From contig SOHZ01000653.1 of NCBI GenBank assembly GCA_004377365.1, positions 1 through 32,826 of the forward strand: 32,826 nt of DNA. The letters run 5' to 3'. Positions 23,277-29,935 of the stretch are shown here, piece by piece. The position numbers and the translations under genes were made by a program. Under the pieces are notes generated by a model. It saw only the letters and a list, made by a program, of their open reading frames with translations. It was not told the DNA's origin and made no database searches. Source of the DNA: Anaerolineales bacterium. GTDB lineage: Bacteria; Chloroflexota; Anaerolineae; E26-bin7. Position 1 is the first letter of the stretch; each line of letters opens with the position of its first letter.

Positions 23277-24843
23277 TGGTTTCAATTGCCCTTTCCACTG
23301 CTCGCACCAGTTCTCCACTGGCGACCAACTCCCGCACGGCCTCGATGTGGGGATACATGATGGCGTCGTGTTCCAAAAAGGGCACGCGCTGACGGATCAG
23401 GTCATAAGCCGGGGCGGTGCCCTGGCCCAGGCGAGCCTCAGGGCCCAGGGCCTCGCGCCGGAAGTCAAGGCCCTGGGCAGCGGCGAAAAGCTCGATGGTC
23501 AGGATCCGCTCCACGTTGTCGGCTATCTGCTGGGCCTGACGGGCGGCAGTGCAGCCCATACTGACGTGATCCTCGGTGTTGGCCGAGGTGGGGATGCTAT
23601 CCACACTGGCCGGGTGGGCCAGCACCTTGTTCTCCGAGGCCAGGGCCGCAGCAGTGTACTGGGTCAGCATGAAACCCGAGTTAAGGCCGCCGTGCTTGAT
23701 GAGGAAGGCGGGCAGGGTCTCGCGGTTAGAAGCTTCGTCGGTCAATCGAGTAAGGCGGCGCTCGGAGATGTTGCCCAACTCGGTGAGGGCCATGCTCAGG
23801 TAGTCCATGGCGATGGCCACGATTTCGCCGTGAAAGTTGCCGCCGGAAAGGGAGATAGGCGTGCCGTCTTCCTCAAAGAAAATGAGGGGATTGTCGGTGG
23901 CCGAGTTTAGTTCGATTTCGAGAACCCAGCGGGCGTAGAGGATAGCGTCGCGCACCGCCCCGTGCACCTGCGGGATGCAGCGCAGGGTGTAGGCGTCCTG
24001 CACGTTGAGGGGATCATAAGGACGCAGGAAGGTGCTGCCCTCGATGAGACGACAGAGGTAGGCAGCGCAGTCTACCTGACGGGGATGGGGACGGACGGCG
24101 TGGATGCGCTCGTCGAAGGCCAGCGGGGTGCCGTGCAGGGCTTCCAGGCTCAGGCAGCCAGCCATGTCGGCCACCTTGCTGAGGTTCTCCGCCTGGTAGG
24201 TAGCCAGGGCTCCTACGGCGCACATGACCGCCGTGCCATTGGTCAGGGCCAGTCCCTCTTTAGCCACCAACTCGATGGTGGGGATGCCCGCTCGCTTCAT
24301 GGCCTCGCCACCGGGCAACCGCTTCCCCCGGTAGATAGCCTCCCCCTCGCCCAGGAGCACCAGAGACATATGGGCCAGGGGAGCCAGGTCACCGCTGGCT
24401 CCCAGGGAGCCTTGGCTGGGGACGACGGGGTGTACTCCCCGATTGATGAGCTCCAGCAGGGTTTCCAGCAGTTCCAAACGCACCCCCGAGCAGCCTTTGG
24501 CCAGGGTATTGGCGCGGATCAGCATCAGGGCGCGAGTGGTGGCCTGGTCGAAGGGCTGGCCCACCCCCACGGAGTGGCTCATGATGATGTTGTGCTGCAG
24601 TCGGGTCACCTGATCGGGGGGGATGATCCTGTCTTTGAAGGCCCCGAAGCCGGTGGTGATGCCGTAGATGATCTCCCCACGGGCCACGAACTCTTCCACG
24701 GCCTGGCGGCTTCGGTTGACTTTCTCACGCGCTTCCGGCGAGAGCGCCACTTTCAGCGTTTCGGGCTGCGACCAGGCCTGGGCCACCGCCACCACGTCCT
24801 CGAGGGTCAGATGCTCGCCGTCAATGGTCAGGGTTTCTGTCAT
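23272..24843 (-). CDS. hutH: Histidine ammonia-lyase
   Basis: This 523-residue enzyme of the aromatic amino acid lyase family deaminates L-histidine to urocanate. The self-forming MIO cofactor triad Ala-Ser-Gly is at residues 149-151 within GSLGASGDLAPLAH. The catalytic-loop segment YGITTGFGAF starts at residue 60. The Ser-His pair at 89-90 (IMSHSVGVG) points to histidine rather than phenylalanine as substrate. Length is typical. The ATG at 24843 has GGGAGGAG ahead. The next hut pathway genes (urocanase, imidazolonepropionase) are not in the window. The radical SAM gene upstream ends 21 bases before it and may be cotranscribed. A tyrosine-specific lyase is a less likely alternative. Confidence 0.9.
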   Translation of the reverse strand: MTETLTIDGEHLTLEDVVAVAQAWSQPETLKVALSPEAREKVNRSRQAVEEFVARGEIIYGITTGFGAFKDRIIPPDQVTRLQHNIIMSHSVGVGQPFDQATTRALMLIRANTLAKGCSGVRLELLETLLELINRGVHPVVPSQGSLGASGDLAPLAHMSLVLLGEGEAIYRGKRLPGGEAMKRAGIPTIELVAKEGLALTNGTAVMCAVGALATYQAENLSKVADMAGCLSLEALHGTPLAFDERIHAVRPHPRQVDCAAYLCRLIEGSTFLRPYDPLNVQDAYTLRCIPQVHGAVRDAILYARWVLEIELNSATDNPLIFFEEDGTPISLSGGNFHGEIVAIAMDYLSMALTELGNISERRLTRLTDEASNRETLPAFLIKHGGLNSGFMLTQYTAAALASENKVLAHPASVDSIPTSANTEDHVSMGCTAARQAQQIADNVERILTIELFAAAQGLDFRREALGPEARLGQGTAPAYDLIRQRVPFLEHDAIMYPHIEAVRELVASGELVRAVERAIETI

Positions 24844-24864
24844 GCCATCTCCTCCCGCTATTGG

Positions 24865-25947
24865 TTAATTCCCACTTCTTTGACTGACTCCCGTCTCTCC
24901 TCCGCTCTGAGGATAAGGACTAACGTTTTCGTAGAACTCCTTGGGTCTGAGCTCTTGGAAGTCTCCCTGTCCAGAAAGGTGCCTTCGCACATCCACGCAG
25001 AGGTGGCATTTGCCGGCGTAGCCCTCCAGCAACTCCTGGTAGCCGTAATCCTCTTTTCCCAGATCATAAAGTCCGAAAGGGCCCGTCCTGACGAGGATGT
25101 CAATCAACGGCGGAAAGCGATGCGCCTCGAAATCGTCGAGGATTCGCGGCAGGTCGTGCCAATCGCCGATGGTCAATCCGCCGCAGAACCAGGAGATATA
25201 GTTTCCATAGAGGTCAAAGTGGGAATGGTGGGCATAGAGAATTTCCATGAAGCAATTCTCACCCTTGAAGGCCGAGGCGGGACGCTTCTGGGTCAGGTGT
25301 CCCAGGCAATATCCAGACCGCCCTGCCGGGATGATACTGTAACCATCCCAGAGCATCCTGCCCGCCCTTGCCAGTCCGAACTTTTCCACGTACCGTTCCA
25401 GGGGAGTGGGCTTCTCAATACCGAAAATCTGAATCTGCTCTATCCAGTGGGGCAGATAGACGATGACGTTCTGCCGGCCAAAGATTTCCAGGGCCTTGGT
25501 GATGGCCAGCAGGGTCCGTGCAGGCGGGATTTTCTCGGCGTGGAAGGGGGAACAGCTTATAAACATGGCATTGAGCCCCGCTTCTCTCAAAGTGGCAAAC
25601 TTTTCGAGGACATCTTTTTCCTCCAGGCACCAACCGGCGTTGGTTTCGACGTAGCAGGGAATGCCCAATTGGGCGGCGAGTTGGACGCCCTGCAGCAAAA
25701 GGGGGAAATTGAGAAAGGGTTCTCCGCCCGTGAGATGAATCTGGAACTGATGCCCCCAGGCCGTGGTTGCCTGGAGTGCCTCTTCCAGGGTTTCAAGGGG
25801 CATCCAGTCTTTCCACGCCGGACCACAATTGTACAAACAGTGCTTGCAGGCACTTTGACACCTGTAGCTCAGGATGATTCCCAGGTCGGTTGGGCAGAGT
25901 GGATCCCTGTACATGACTCTGTACCTTTGCGAGTTAGGCAAGGCCAT
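24865..25947 (-). CDS. Radical SAM protein of unknown function
   Basis: This 360-residue protein has a 4Fe-4S/S-adenosylmethionine motif C30-x3-C34-x2-C37 (YRCQSACKHC) and the SAM-binding LTGGEPFLNF motif near residue 73. Further cysteines (YCLGHL, ENCFME, WFCGGL, KCHLCVD) in the C-terminal third suggest a second cluster, although the spacing is not a textbook SPASM domain. The substrate is unknown. The start at 25947 has only a weak ribosome site; an internal ATG at 25914 is an alternative. It sits directly upstream of hutH (21-base gap), but no biochemical link is obvious. No peptide-precursor gene typical of radical SAM peptide modification is visible nearby. Confidence 0.8.
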   Translation of the reverse strand: MALPNSQRYRVMYRDPLCPTDLGIILSYRCQSACKHCLYNCGPAWKDWMPLETLEEALQATTAWGHQFQIHLTGGEPFLNFPLLLQGVQLAAQLGIPCYVETNAGWCLEEKDVLEKFATLREAGLNAMFISCSPFHAEKIPPARTLLAITKALEIFGRQNVIVYLPHWIEQIQIFGIEKPTPLERYVEKFGLARAGRMLWDGYSIIPAGRSGYCLGHLTQKRPASAFKGENCFMEILYAHHSHFDLYGNYISWFCGGLTIGDWHDLPRILDDFEAHRFPPLIDILVRTGPFGLYDLGKEDYGYQELLEGYAGKCHLCVDVRRHLSGQGDFQELRPKEFYENVSPYPQSGGETGVSQRSGN

Positions 25948-25970
25948 TCAGTTCTTCGACAAGTAGCTAG

Positions 25971-26110
25971 CGAGCGCTGATTGAGTAGCCGCAGGCGTAT
26001 CGCGGCACTGTTGCGCCACAGGAAATCAAGCGAGCGGGTCTAGCCAGATGGTCCCGCTTGGCTTCGATACGGCTCTCCGCTACACTCCGAGCCTACTCAG
26101 CCGGCGCTTC
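25971..26110. repeat. Imperfect inverted repeat pair of the TTGAGTAGCC..TATCG type
   Basis: The left arm (25971-26004, GCTGATTGAGTAGCCGCAGG then CGTATCG) and the right arm (26061-26110, CGATACGG then CCTACTCAGCC) are related by inversion, with about 55 bases between. I recall similar arms as dispersed repeats in other GC-rich bacteria. It is not an insertion sequence, as no transposase is present. Confidence 0.5.
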
Positions 26111-26136
26111 CGGGAAAACCGAATGGCTCTGCAAGT

Positions 26137-26188
26137 AAGGGCCACGCCCTTGCATAATGGCAAGGGGCGGAGTACGGGACTCCGCCCC
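26137..26188. repeat. Two perfect hairpins in tandem
   Basis: AAGGGC-CAC-GCCCTT (26137-26151) and GGGGCGGAGT-ACGGG-ACTCCGCCCC (26164-26188, 10-bp stem). Neither is followed by a T run on either strand. They may be transcription barriers or palindromic repeats. Confidence 0.5.
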
Positions 26189-26271
26189 CAGATGGGCAAT
26201 GGCTCGATGGCGATAGGCGTGACTCAGTCAAGACCGGCAAGGGTGGCTAGTACAGCCCGGTGAAAATGGGC

Positions 26272-26419
26272 AACCGGTTACTTGCTCAGCGGGGATCGCC
26301 AGATCCCCGTCTGAAGTGCCGATTTTGCCATTCATGGCAGACTTTTGCCGCATAAGCCCGGGATCTGGCGATCCCTGGCGAGCACACAACTGGTGACGGA
26401 TTTGCACCGTCGTGTACTA
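26272..26419 (-). repeat. Structured dispersed repeat, copy B, abutting a stop codon
   Basis: This matches copy A (1641-1766) along its whole length and carries an extra 20 bases (including GCCAT-TC-ATGGC, another small hairpin). The outer hairpins are GGGGATC-GCCA-GATCCCC and GGGATC-TGGC-GATCCC, inverted copies of each other. The small stem reads GACGG/CCGTC where copy A has GATGG/CCATC, a two-sided change that keeps pairing. On the minus strand it starts TAGTACACGA, and the TAG is the stop of the AIM24-type gene. Confidence 0.8.
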
Positions 26420-27097
26420 ACCTTTGGTCGGCAGGTAGCGGGCCAGCTTGCCAGCCAGGTTGGAGAGAGGCAAGCTCTGCAGCCAGATTTTGCCCGGTCC
26501 GGTCATGGTGGCCAGGAACAGCCCCTCACCGCCGAAGAGGATATTCTTCACGCCTTTCACCCGGCTGATGTCGTATTTGACGGTGGGCTCGTACAAGGCG
26601 ATGTGGCCAGGGTCCACCTTCATCACCTGGCCGGCCTGCAATTCGTATTCCCTCACCTCGCCGGCCACCTCCATGAAGACCGTGCCTGGGCCGGTGATCT
26701 TTTGCAAGACAAAGCCCTCGCCGCCAAAGAGGCCCGTCCCCAGCTTCTTGCGGAAGTGCATCTCCAACTGGACCGAGTCCTCGGCGCACATAAAAGAGTC
26801 CCTCTGGCAGATGAGGCTCTGGCCAGCCTCCAGGGTGAAAGGCAAGACCTTGCCCGGAGCCTCGGGGGTGAAAGTGATCAGACCCGACGCCCCCTGGCAG
26901 GTATAAGTGGTCATGAACAGAGACTCCCCGGCCAGCTTGCGGCCCAGCCCCTTCAATAGCCCACCCCGGGTGCTGGTGCTCATCTCGATGTCCCCCGACA
27001 TCCAGGCCATGCCGCCCGATTCGGTGTAAACCGCCTCACCGTTGGCCAGTTGGACATCCAACGTTTGCATGGTCGTGCCATGGATCTTGTATTCCAT
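26417..27097 (-). CDS. TIGR00266/AIM24 family protein
   Basis: This 226-residue protein of the AIM24/TIGR00266 family has a beta-rich, pseudo-symmetric fold. Family-typical segments are ESGGMAWMSGDIEM near residue 30, GRKLAGESLFMTTY near 55, GGEGFVLQKITGPGTVFM near 125 and the matching second-half GGEGLFLATMTGPGKIWLQSLP near 195. The bacterial role is not established; the yeast homologue is mitochondrial. No signal peptide or membrane segment is seen. ATG 27097 with AAAGGAG in front is preferred over the ORF-track start at 27160, which lacks a ribosome site. It appears to be transcribed alone, and its stop codon is the first triplet of repeat copy B. Confidence 0.85.
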   Translation of the reverse strand: MEYKIHGTTMQTLDVQLANGEAVYTESGGMAWMSGDIEMSTSTRGGLLKGLGRKLAGESLFMTTYTCQGASGLITFTPEAPGKVLPFTLEAGQSLICQRDSFMCAEDSVQLEMHFRKKLGTGLFGGEGFVLQKITGPGTVFMEVAGEVREYELQAGQVMKVDPGHIALYEPTVKYDISRVKGVKNILFGGEGLFLATMTGPGKIWLQSLPLSNLAGKLARYLPTKG

Positions 27098-27462
27098 CAA
27101 CCTGCTCCTTTCCCAAACGGTCTCAGACTCAGGCGGAGGTGCGCCCGAAGAGACTCGCACTCTCCACCTTCGGTTTCATAGTTGGCTTGTCAGACTGAGA
27201 TCTCACTTGCATTGAACAATGCCCGGTGGTATTCGCGGGTCCGTTGGGTATATTGTACCACAATCTGCTGGTCGGGTCAATGAGGCCCCAACACCGGGGT
27301 ATATTCCAGAACCGTCGGTAAATGCAGCACAGTCTGTCATTGCGAGCGACCGGAGGGAGCGAAGCAATCTCCCGACTTGGCCAAACGAGATTGCTTCGTC
27401 GCTGCGCTCCTCGCAATGACAGTACCACCAACAATTTTGGGATATACCCCCCAACACGACCC
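27098..27462. other. Gene-free region upstream of the AIM24-type gene
   Basis: About 365 bases with no credible gene. Short ORFs here (for example one reading HCEERSDEAI) are translations of the repeat at 27334-27422. An outer inverted pair GGGGTATAT (27296-27304) and ATATACCCC (27442-27450) flanks that repeat. The promoter of the AIM24-type gene should lie here, but I see no strong hexamer pair. Confidence 0.5.
27334..27422. repeat. CATTGCGAG-type palindromic dispersed repeat
   Basis: CTGTCATTGCGAG at the left end and CTCGCAATGACAG at the right end are perfect inverted repeats. The inner GCGAAGCAATCTC and GAGATTGCTTCG also pair, so the 89 bases can fold into one long imperfect hairpin. This family is, from general knowledge, one of the commonest intergenic palindromes in diverse bacteria and the source of spurious HCEERSDEAI proteins. 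Confidence 0.8.
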
Positions 27463-28065
27463 TCATTCTAAAGGTGGAGAATAACACCGACCAGGGCGGG
27501 GGATCAACCGGGGCACCTGCTGCTGGTAATCTTGATAGGCATCACCGAACTCGGCCAGCAGCCGCCTCTCCTCGTGCAGCGAGCCGACGTAAAAGTAGAG
27601 GGTGGTCAGGATGTAAACCGTTAGTAAATTGACCGTCATGGCCAGAGTCAGCCAGAGGAGAAGTATGCCGAACGAATAGATGGGATGCCGCACGTAGCAG
27701 TAAAAGCCGCGCACCTCCAACGAACCGGTTGGGGCTGGCTGCCGGGCAAACAATTGGGACAGCCCCAAAAAGTGAAGGGGGCCAGTTTGCAAAAACGAGC
27801 CGGCCAGCCCGGCCAGGGCTACCACCTGCCCGCCCACCATCAGCCAGCGCCAAGGCACAGGCACCACGTACAGCGCTCGATCCGGCAAGAAAACCAGCAT
27901 CGGGAAAATGGGCAGAATCGTGATCACAGCAAAGACATTGAAAGCCAGCCGGTACCAGCGATCAACCCCCGCGCCGAAAACGCGCCGCGCCCAGTTCTTG
28001 CAGGGTAAACTGGCCAGAAGACTGTGCACCAGAGCCCACACAACAAAAAAGGCTGTCAAAATCAA
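27463..28065 (-). CDS. Isoprenylcysteine methyltransferase-like / NnrU-like membrane protein
   Basis: A protein of about 200 residues with five or so membrane segments. The C-terminal signature RGFYCYVRHPIYSFGILLLW followed by EERRLLAEFGDAYQDYQQQVPRLIP matches the ICMT/PEMT-type membrane methyltransferase superfamily, in which this region binds S-adenosylmethionine. The substrate in bacteria is generally unknown. I chose TTG 28065 because AGGGAG lies 9 bases ahead and this leaves a 17-base gap to iorA. The ORF-track ATG at 28110 would overlap iorA by 28 bases. It is the last gene of the HEAT - small membrane protein - iorA operon. Confidence 0.7.
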   Translation of the reverse strand: MILTAFFVVWALVHSLLASLPCKNWARRVFGAGVDRWYRLAFNVFAVITILPIFPMLVFLPDRALYVVPVPWRWLMVGGQVVALAGLAGSFLQTGPLHFLGLSQLFARQPAPTGSLEVRGFYCYVRHPIYSFGILLLWLTLAMTVNLLTVYILTTLYFYVGSLHEERRLLAEFGDAYQDYQQQVPRLIPRPGRCYSPPLE

Positions 28066-28082
28066 TACACTACACTCCCTAC

Positions 28083-29741
28083 TCACCCGGCCGCTGACCA
28101 ACGGGGGCACCGGCCGCGAGCGATGACCACGGCCAGGCTGTCGAAATCCATCCCCATTTCAATCGCGGATCGAATGTCCTCACCGCGGTCGAGGTCAACC
28201 ACCTGCACCATGTCAGCGCCAGCCTCGCGGGCCAATGCAGCCAGGTCCACTGCACGCCGAGGCCTTCCTCGGGCATCCGACTGACTGGCCGGGTGGGGCT
28301 GCCCACCCGAGAGCGCGGTCGTGCCGTTATCGAGGATCAGCACCAACATCCTCGCGCCCACCTGCGTCGCGTCCACCAGCCCGCTGAAGCCGGAATGCAA
28401 AAAGCTCGAGTCCCCACACAGCGCGACGACCCGTTTCCCTGTGCCGCCCTTCAGCATGCCCAGAGCGATCCCAGCCGCCATCCCAATACTCGAGCCCAGG
28501 CTGGTCTTGACATCCAGCAACTCGTAGGGCGGCAACTGAGCGCGGACCATGCAGCCCGGATCGCCGACGACGATGGCTTGGTCGCGCCCCCCTAATTGGG
28601 CGACGATCTCGGTGAGGGCGTCAAAGGTGGGAACGTAGGGACAGCCATCGCAGAGAGGCTGCCGGCTGGGCATGGGCCGGCTGCTCTCTCCCTCTGTAGG
28701 CAGAGCCAGACGGGGCAGGAAGCGGTTCAGCGCGGCCGCGATGTGGGGAGCAAGCAACTCGCCAGTCCGGCTCACGTGGCCGGTGCCACGGCCGTAGACA
28801 GGCAAAGTCAGTCCGGCCCCTTGCGCAGCCGTTCGCACAGCCCTTTCAACCAAAGGGGCGGTCTCCTCCAGAACCAGGACCGACTCTACCGTCTGCAGAA
28901 AGGCCGTCACCCGTTCCATGGGCAACGGATAAAAGGTCCCCAACCGCAGGAGTCGCAGCCCGGGCGGGACGGTGCCGTCCAGCAGGTCTAAGAGCTTTTG
29001 GTAAGCGAACCCGGCCGCAATCACCCCTTGTGGCCCCTCCCCTTCCACCCCATTGAACGGCGAGTCCTCAAAGCGCGCCTGGACCGCGTCCAGCCGTTGA
29101 AGCAGGCGGAGATGGCGGGGCACGACGTTGATGGGCAGCACCACCCAGCGCATGAATTCACGCTGAAAGGAGGGTGGTGCAAGACTTCGGAAGTCTTTTG
29201 AGACTTCCGAAGTCTGAATCTCATCTTTGGCGAGGACGAGGGCGCGGGTGACGCGCACGATGACCGGCAGGCCCGTCTCCTCCGACAGTTGGAACGCCTG
29301 GCGCATGGCTGCCCGTGCATCAGAGACTGTGGTGGGTTCGAGCAGAGGGACCTCGGCCGCCAGGGCCAGCGCCCGGCTGTCCTGCTCGTTTTGCGACCCC
29401 CAGCCGCCGGGGTCATCGCCGACGAGGATGACCAATCCAGCGTTGCAGCCGGAGAGGTTGAGGGCCATCAGCGGATCCAGCGCGACGTTGAGCCCCACGC
29501 TTTTCACGCACAGCAGCGAGCGCGTCCCACCCAGCGAGCCGCCAAAGGCCATCTCAATGGCCACTTTTTCGTTGCTGGCCCACTCGACCTGCACCTCGTC
29601 GGGGGAGGTCAGTTCCAGGATCTCGTTGACGACGGCCGTGGCTGGCGCACCCGGGTAGCCGGTCACCAACGAAACGCCAGCCTCGATAGCGCCACGGGCC
29701 AGGGCGTAGGCTCCGGAAACAGGTTCGTTCATGTTTTGCAT
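28083..29741 (-). CDS. iorA: Indolepyruvate:ferredoxin oxidoreductase alpha subunit-like, without ferredoxin domain
   Basis: This 552-residue thiamine-diphosphate enzyme subunit would oxidise aryl or other 2-oxoacids to acyl-CoA with ferredoxin. The N-terminal pyrimidine-binding domain has ALARGAIEAGVSLVTGYPG and WASNEKVAIEMAFG. The C-terminal TPP domain has CDGCPYVPTFDAL and GDSSFLHSGFSGL then ILDNGTTALSGGQPHP. Usual IorA proteins end in a two-cluster ferredoxin domain of several CxxCxxC motifs; this one stops before it. No iorB gene is adjacent. A palindromic repeat adds TSEVSK to the linker between the domains. Start: ATG 29741 or 29732, both near GGAGGA, and neither ideally spaced. The call to family is firm; the actual substrate and activity are uncertain. 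Confidence 0.8.
   Translation of the reverse strand: MQNMNEPVSGAYALARGAIEAGVSLVTGYPGAPATAVVNEILELTSPDEVQVEWASNEKVAIEMAFGGSLGGTRSLLCVKSVGLNVALDPLMALNLSGCNAGLVILVGDDPGGWGSQNEQDSRALALAAEVPLLEPTTVSDARAAMRQAFQLSEETGLPVIVRVTRALVLAKDEIQTSEVSKDFRSLAPPSFQREFMRWVVLPINVVPRHLRLLQRLDAVQARFEDSPFNGVEGEGPQGVIAAGFAYQKLLDLLDGTVPPGLRLLRLGTFYPLPMERVTAFLQTVESVLVLEETAPLVERAVRTAAQGAGLTLPVYGRGTGHVSRTGELLAPHIAAALNRFLPRLALPTEGESSRPMPSRQPLCDGCPYVPTFDALTEIVAQLGGRDQAIVVGDPGCMVRAQLPPYELLDVKTSLGSSIGMAAGIALGMLKGGTGKRVVALCGDSSFLHSGFSGLVDATQVGARMLVLILDNGTTALSGGQPHPASQSDARGRPRRAVDLAALAREAGADMVQVVDLDRGEDIRSAIEMGMDFDSLAVVIARGRCPRWSAAG
29182..29215. repeat. In-frame palindromic repeat, copy 2
   Basis: The same two 15-base units as at 17080-17112 but in swapped order and with a 4-base spacer. 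It lies inside iorA and is translated as TSEVSKDFRS. The first half reads in the same frame as in the metallopeptidase and the second half is shifted by the spacer, yet the gene stays open. Confidence 0.8.
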
Positions 29742-29754
29742 CTTCCTCCGAGTC

Positions 29755-29925
29755 TTATAAGGTTGGATTGGCCGCCACTCGTGAAACGTGTTGCGTGGAG
29801 GCAGCTTCGGGGTTTCCGCACAGGCCCCATTGCCAGCCACCCATGACATACTCCACGATGACCCACAGGAAGAAGAGATCGGTCAGCAGGGTGCCTGCGG
29901 TGGTCCAGGTTTTCCTGTATGCCAT
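29755..29925 (-). CDS. Small single-pass membrane protein
   Basis: A 56-residue ORF starting MAYRKTWTTAGTLL with one membrane segment (LLTDLFFLWVIVEYVMGGW) and a short hydrophilic tail. It fills the gap between the HEAT-repeat gene (10 bases before its ATG) and iorA (13 bases after its stop), and AAGAGG precedes the start, which argues that it is real. The longer ORF from 30000 overlaps the HEAT gene. No homologue is recognised; it may help attach a neighbour to the membrane. Confidence 0.5.
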   Translation of the reverse strand: MAYRKTWTTAGTLLTDLFFLWVIVEYVMGGWQWGLCGNPEAASTQHVSRVAANPTL

Positions 29926-29935
29926 CAATGGCCTC

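Larger units (their letters stand above)
25948..26416. other. Gene-free stretch filled with inverted repeats
   Basis: No plausible gene is seen in these roughly 470 bases. They hold an imperfect inverted repeat pair (25971-26110), two perfect hairpins (26137-26188) and structured repeat copy B (26272-26419). Such clustering suggests a landing zone for palindromic elements between two minus-strand transcription units. Confidence 0.6.

Noticed and set aside
23962-25980. 672-aa plus-strand ORF opposite hutH and the radical SAM gene
   Set aside because: Shadow ORF created by GC-rich codon use; both minus-strand genes have clear catalytic motifs.
27203-27487. 94-aa ORF with HCEERSDEAI
   Set aside because: It is the translation of the CATTGCGAG-type repeat, a well-known source of false proteins.
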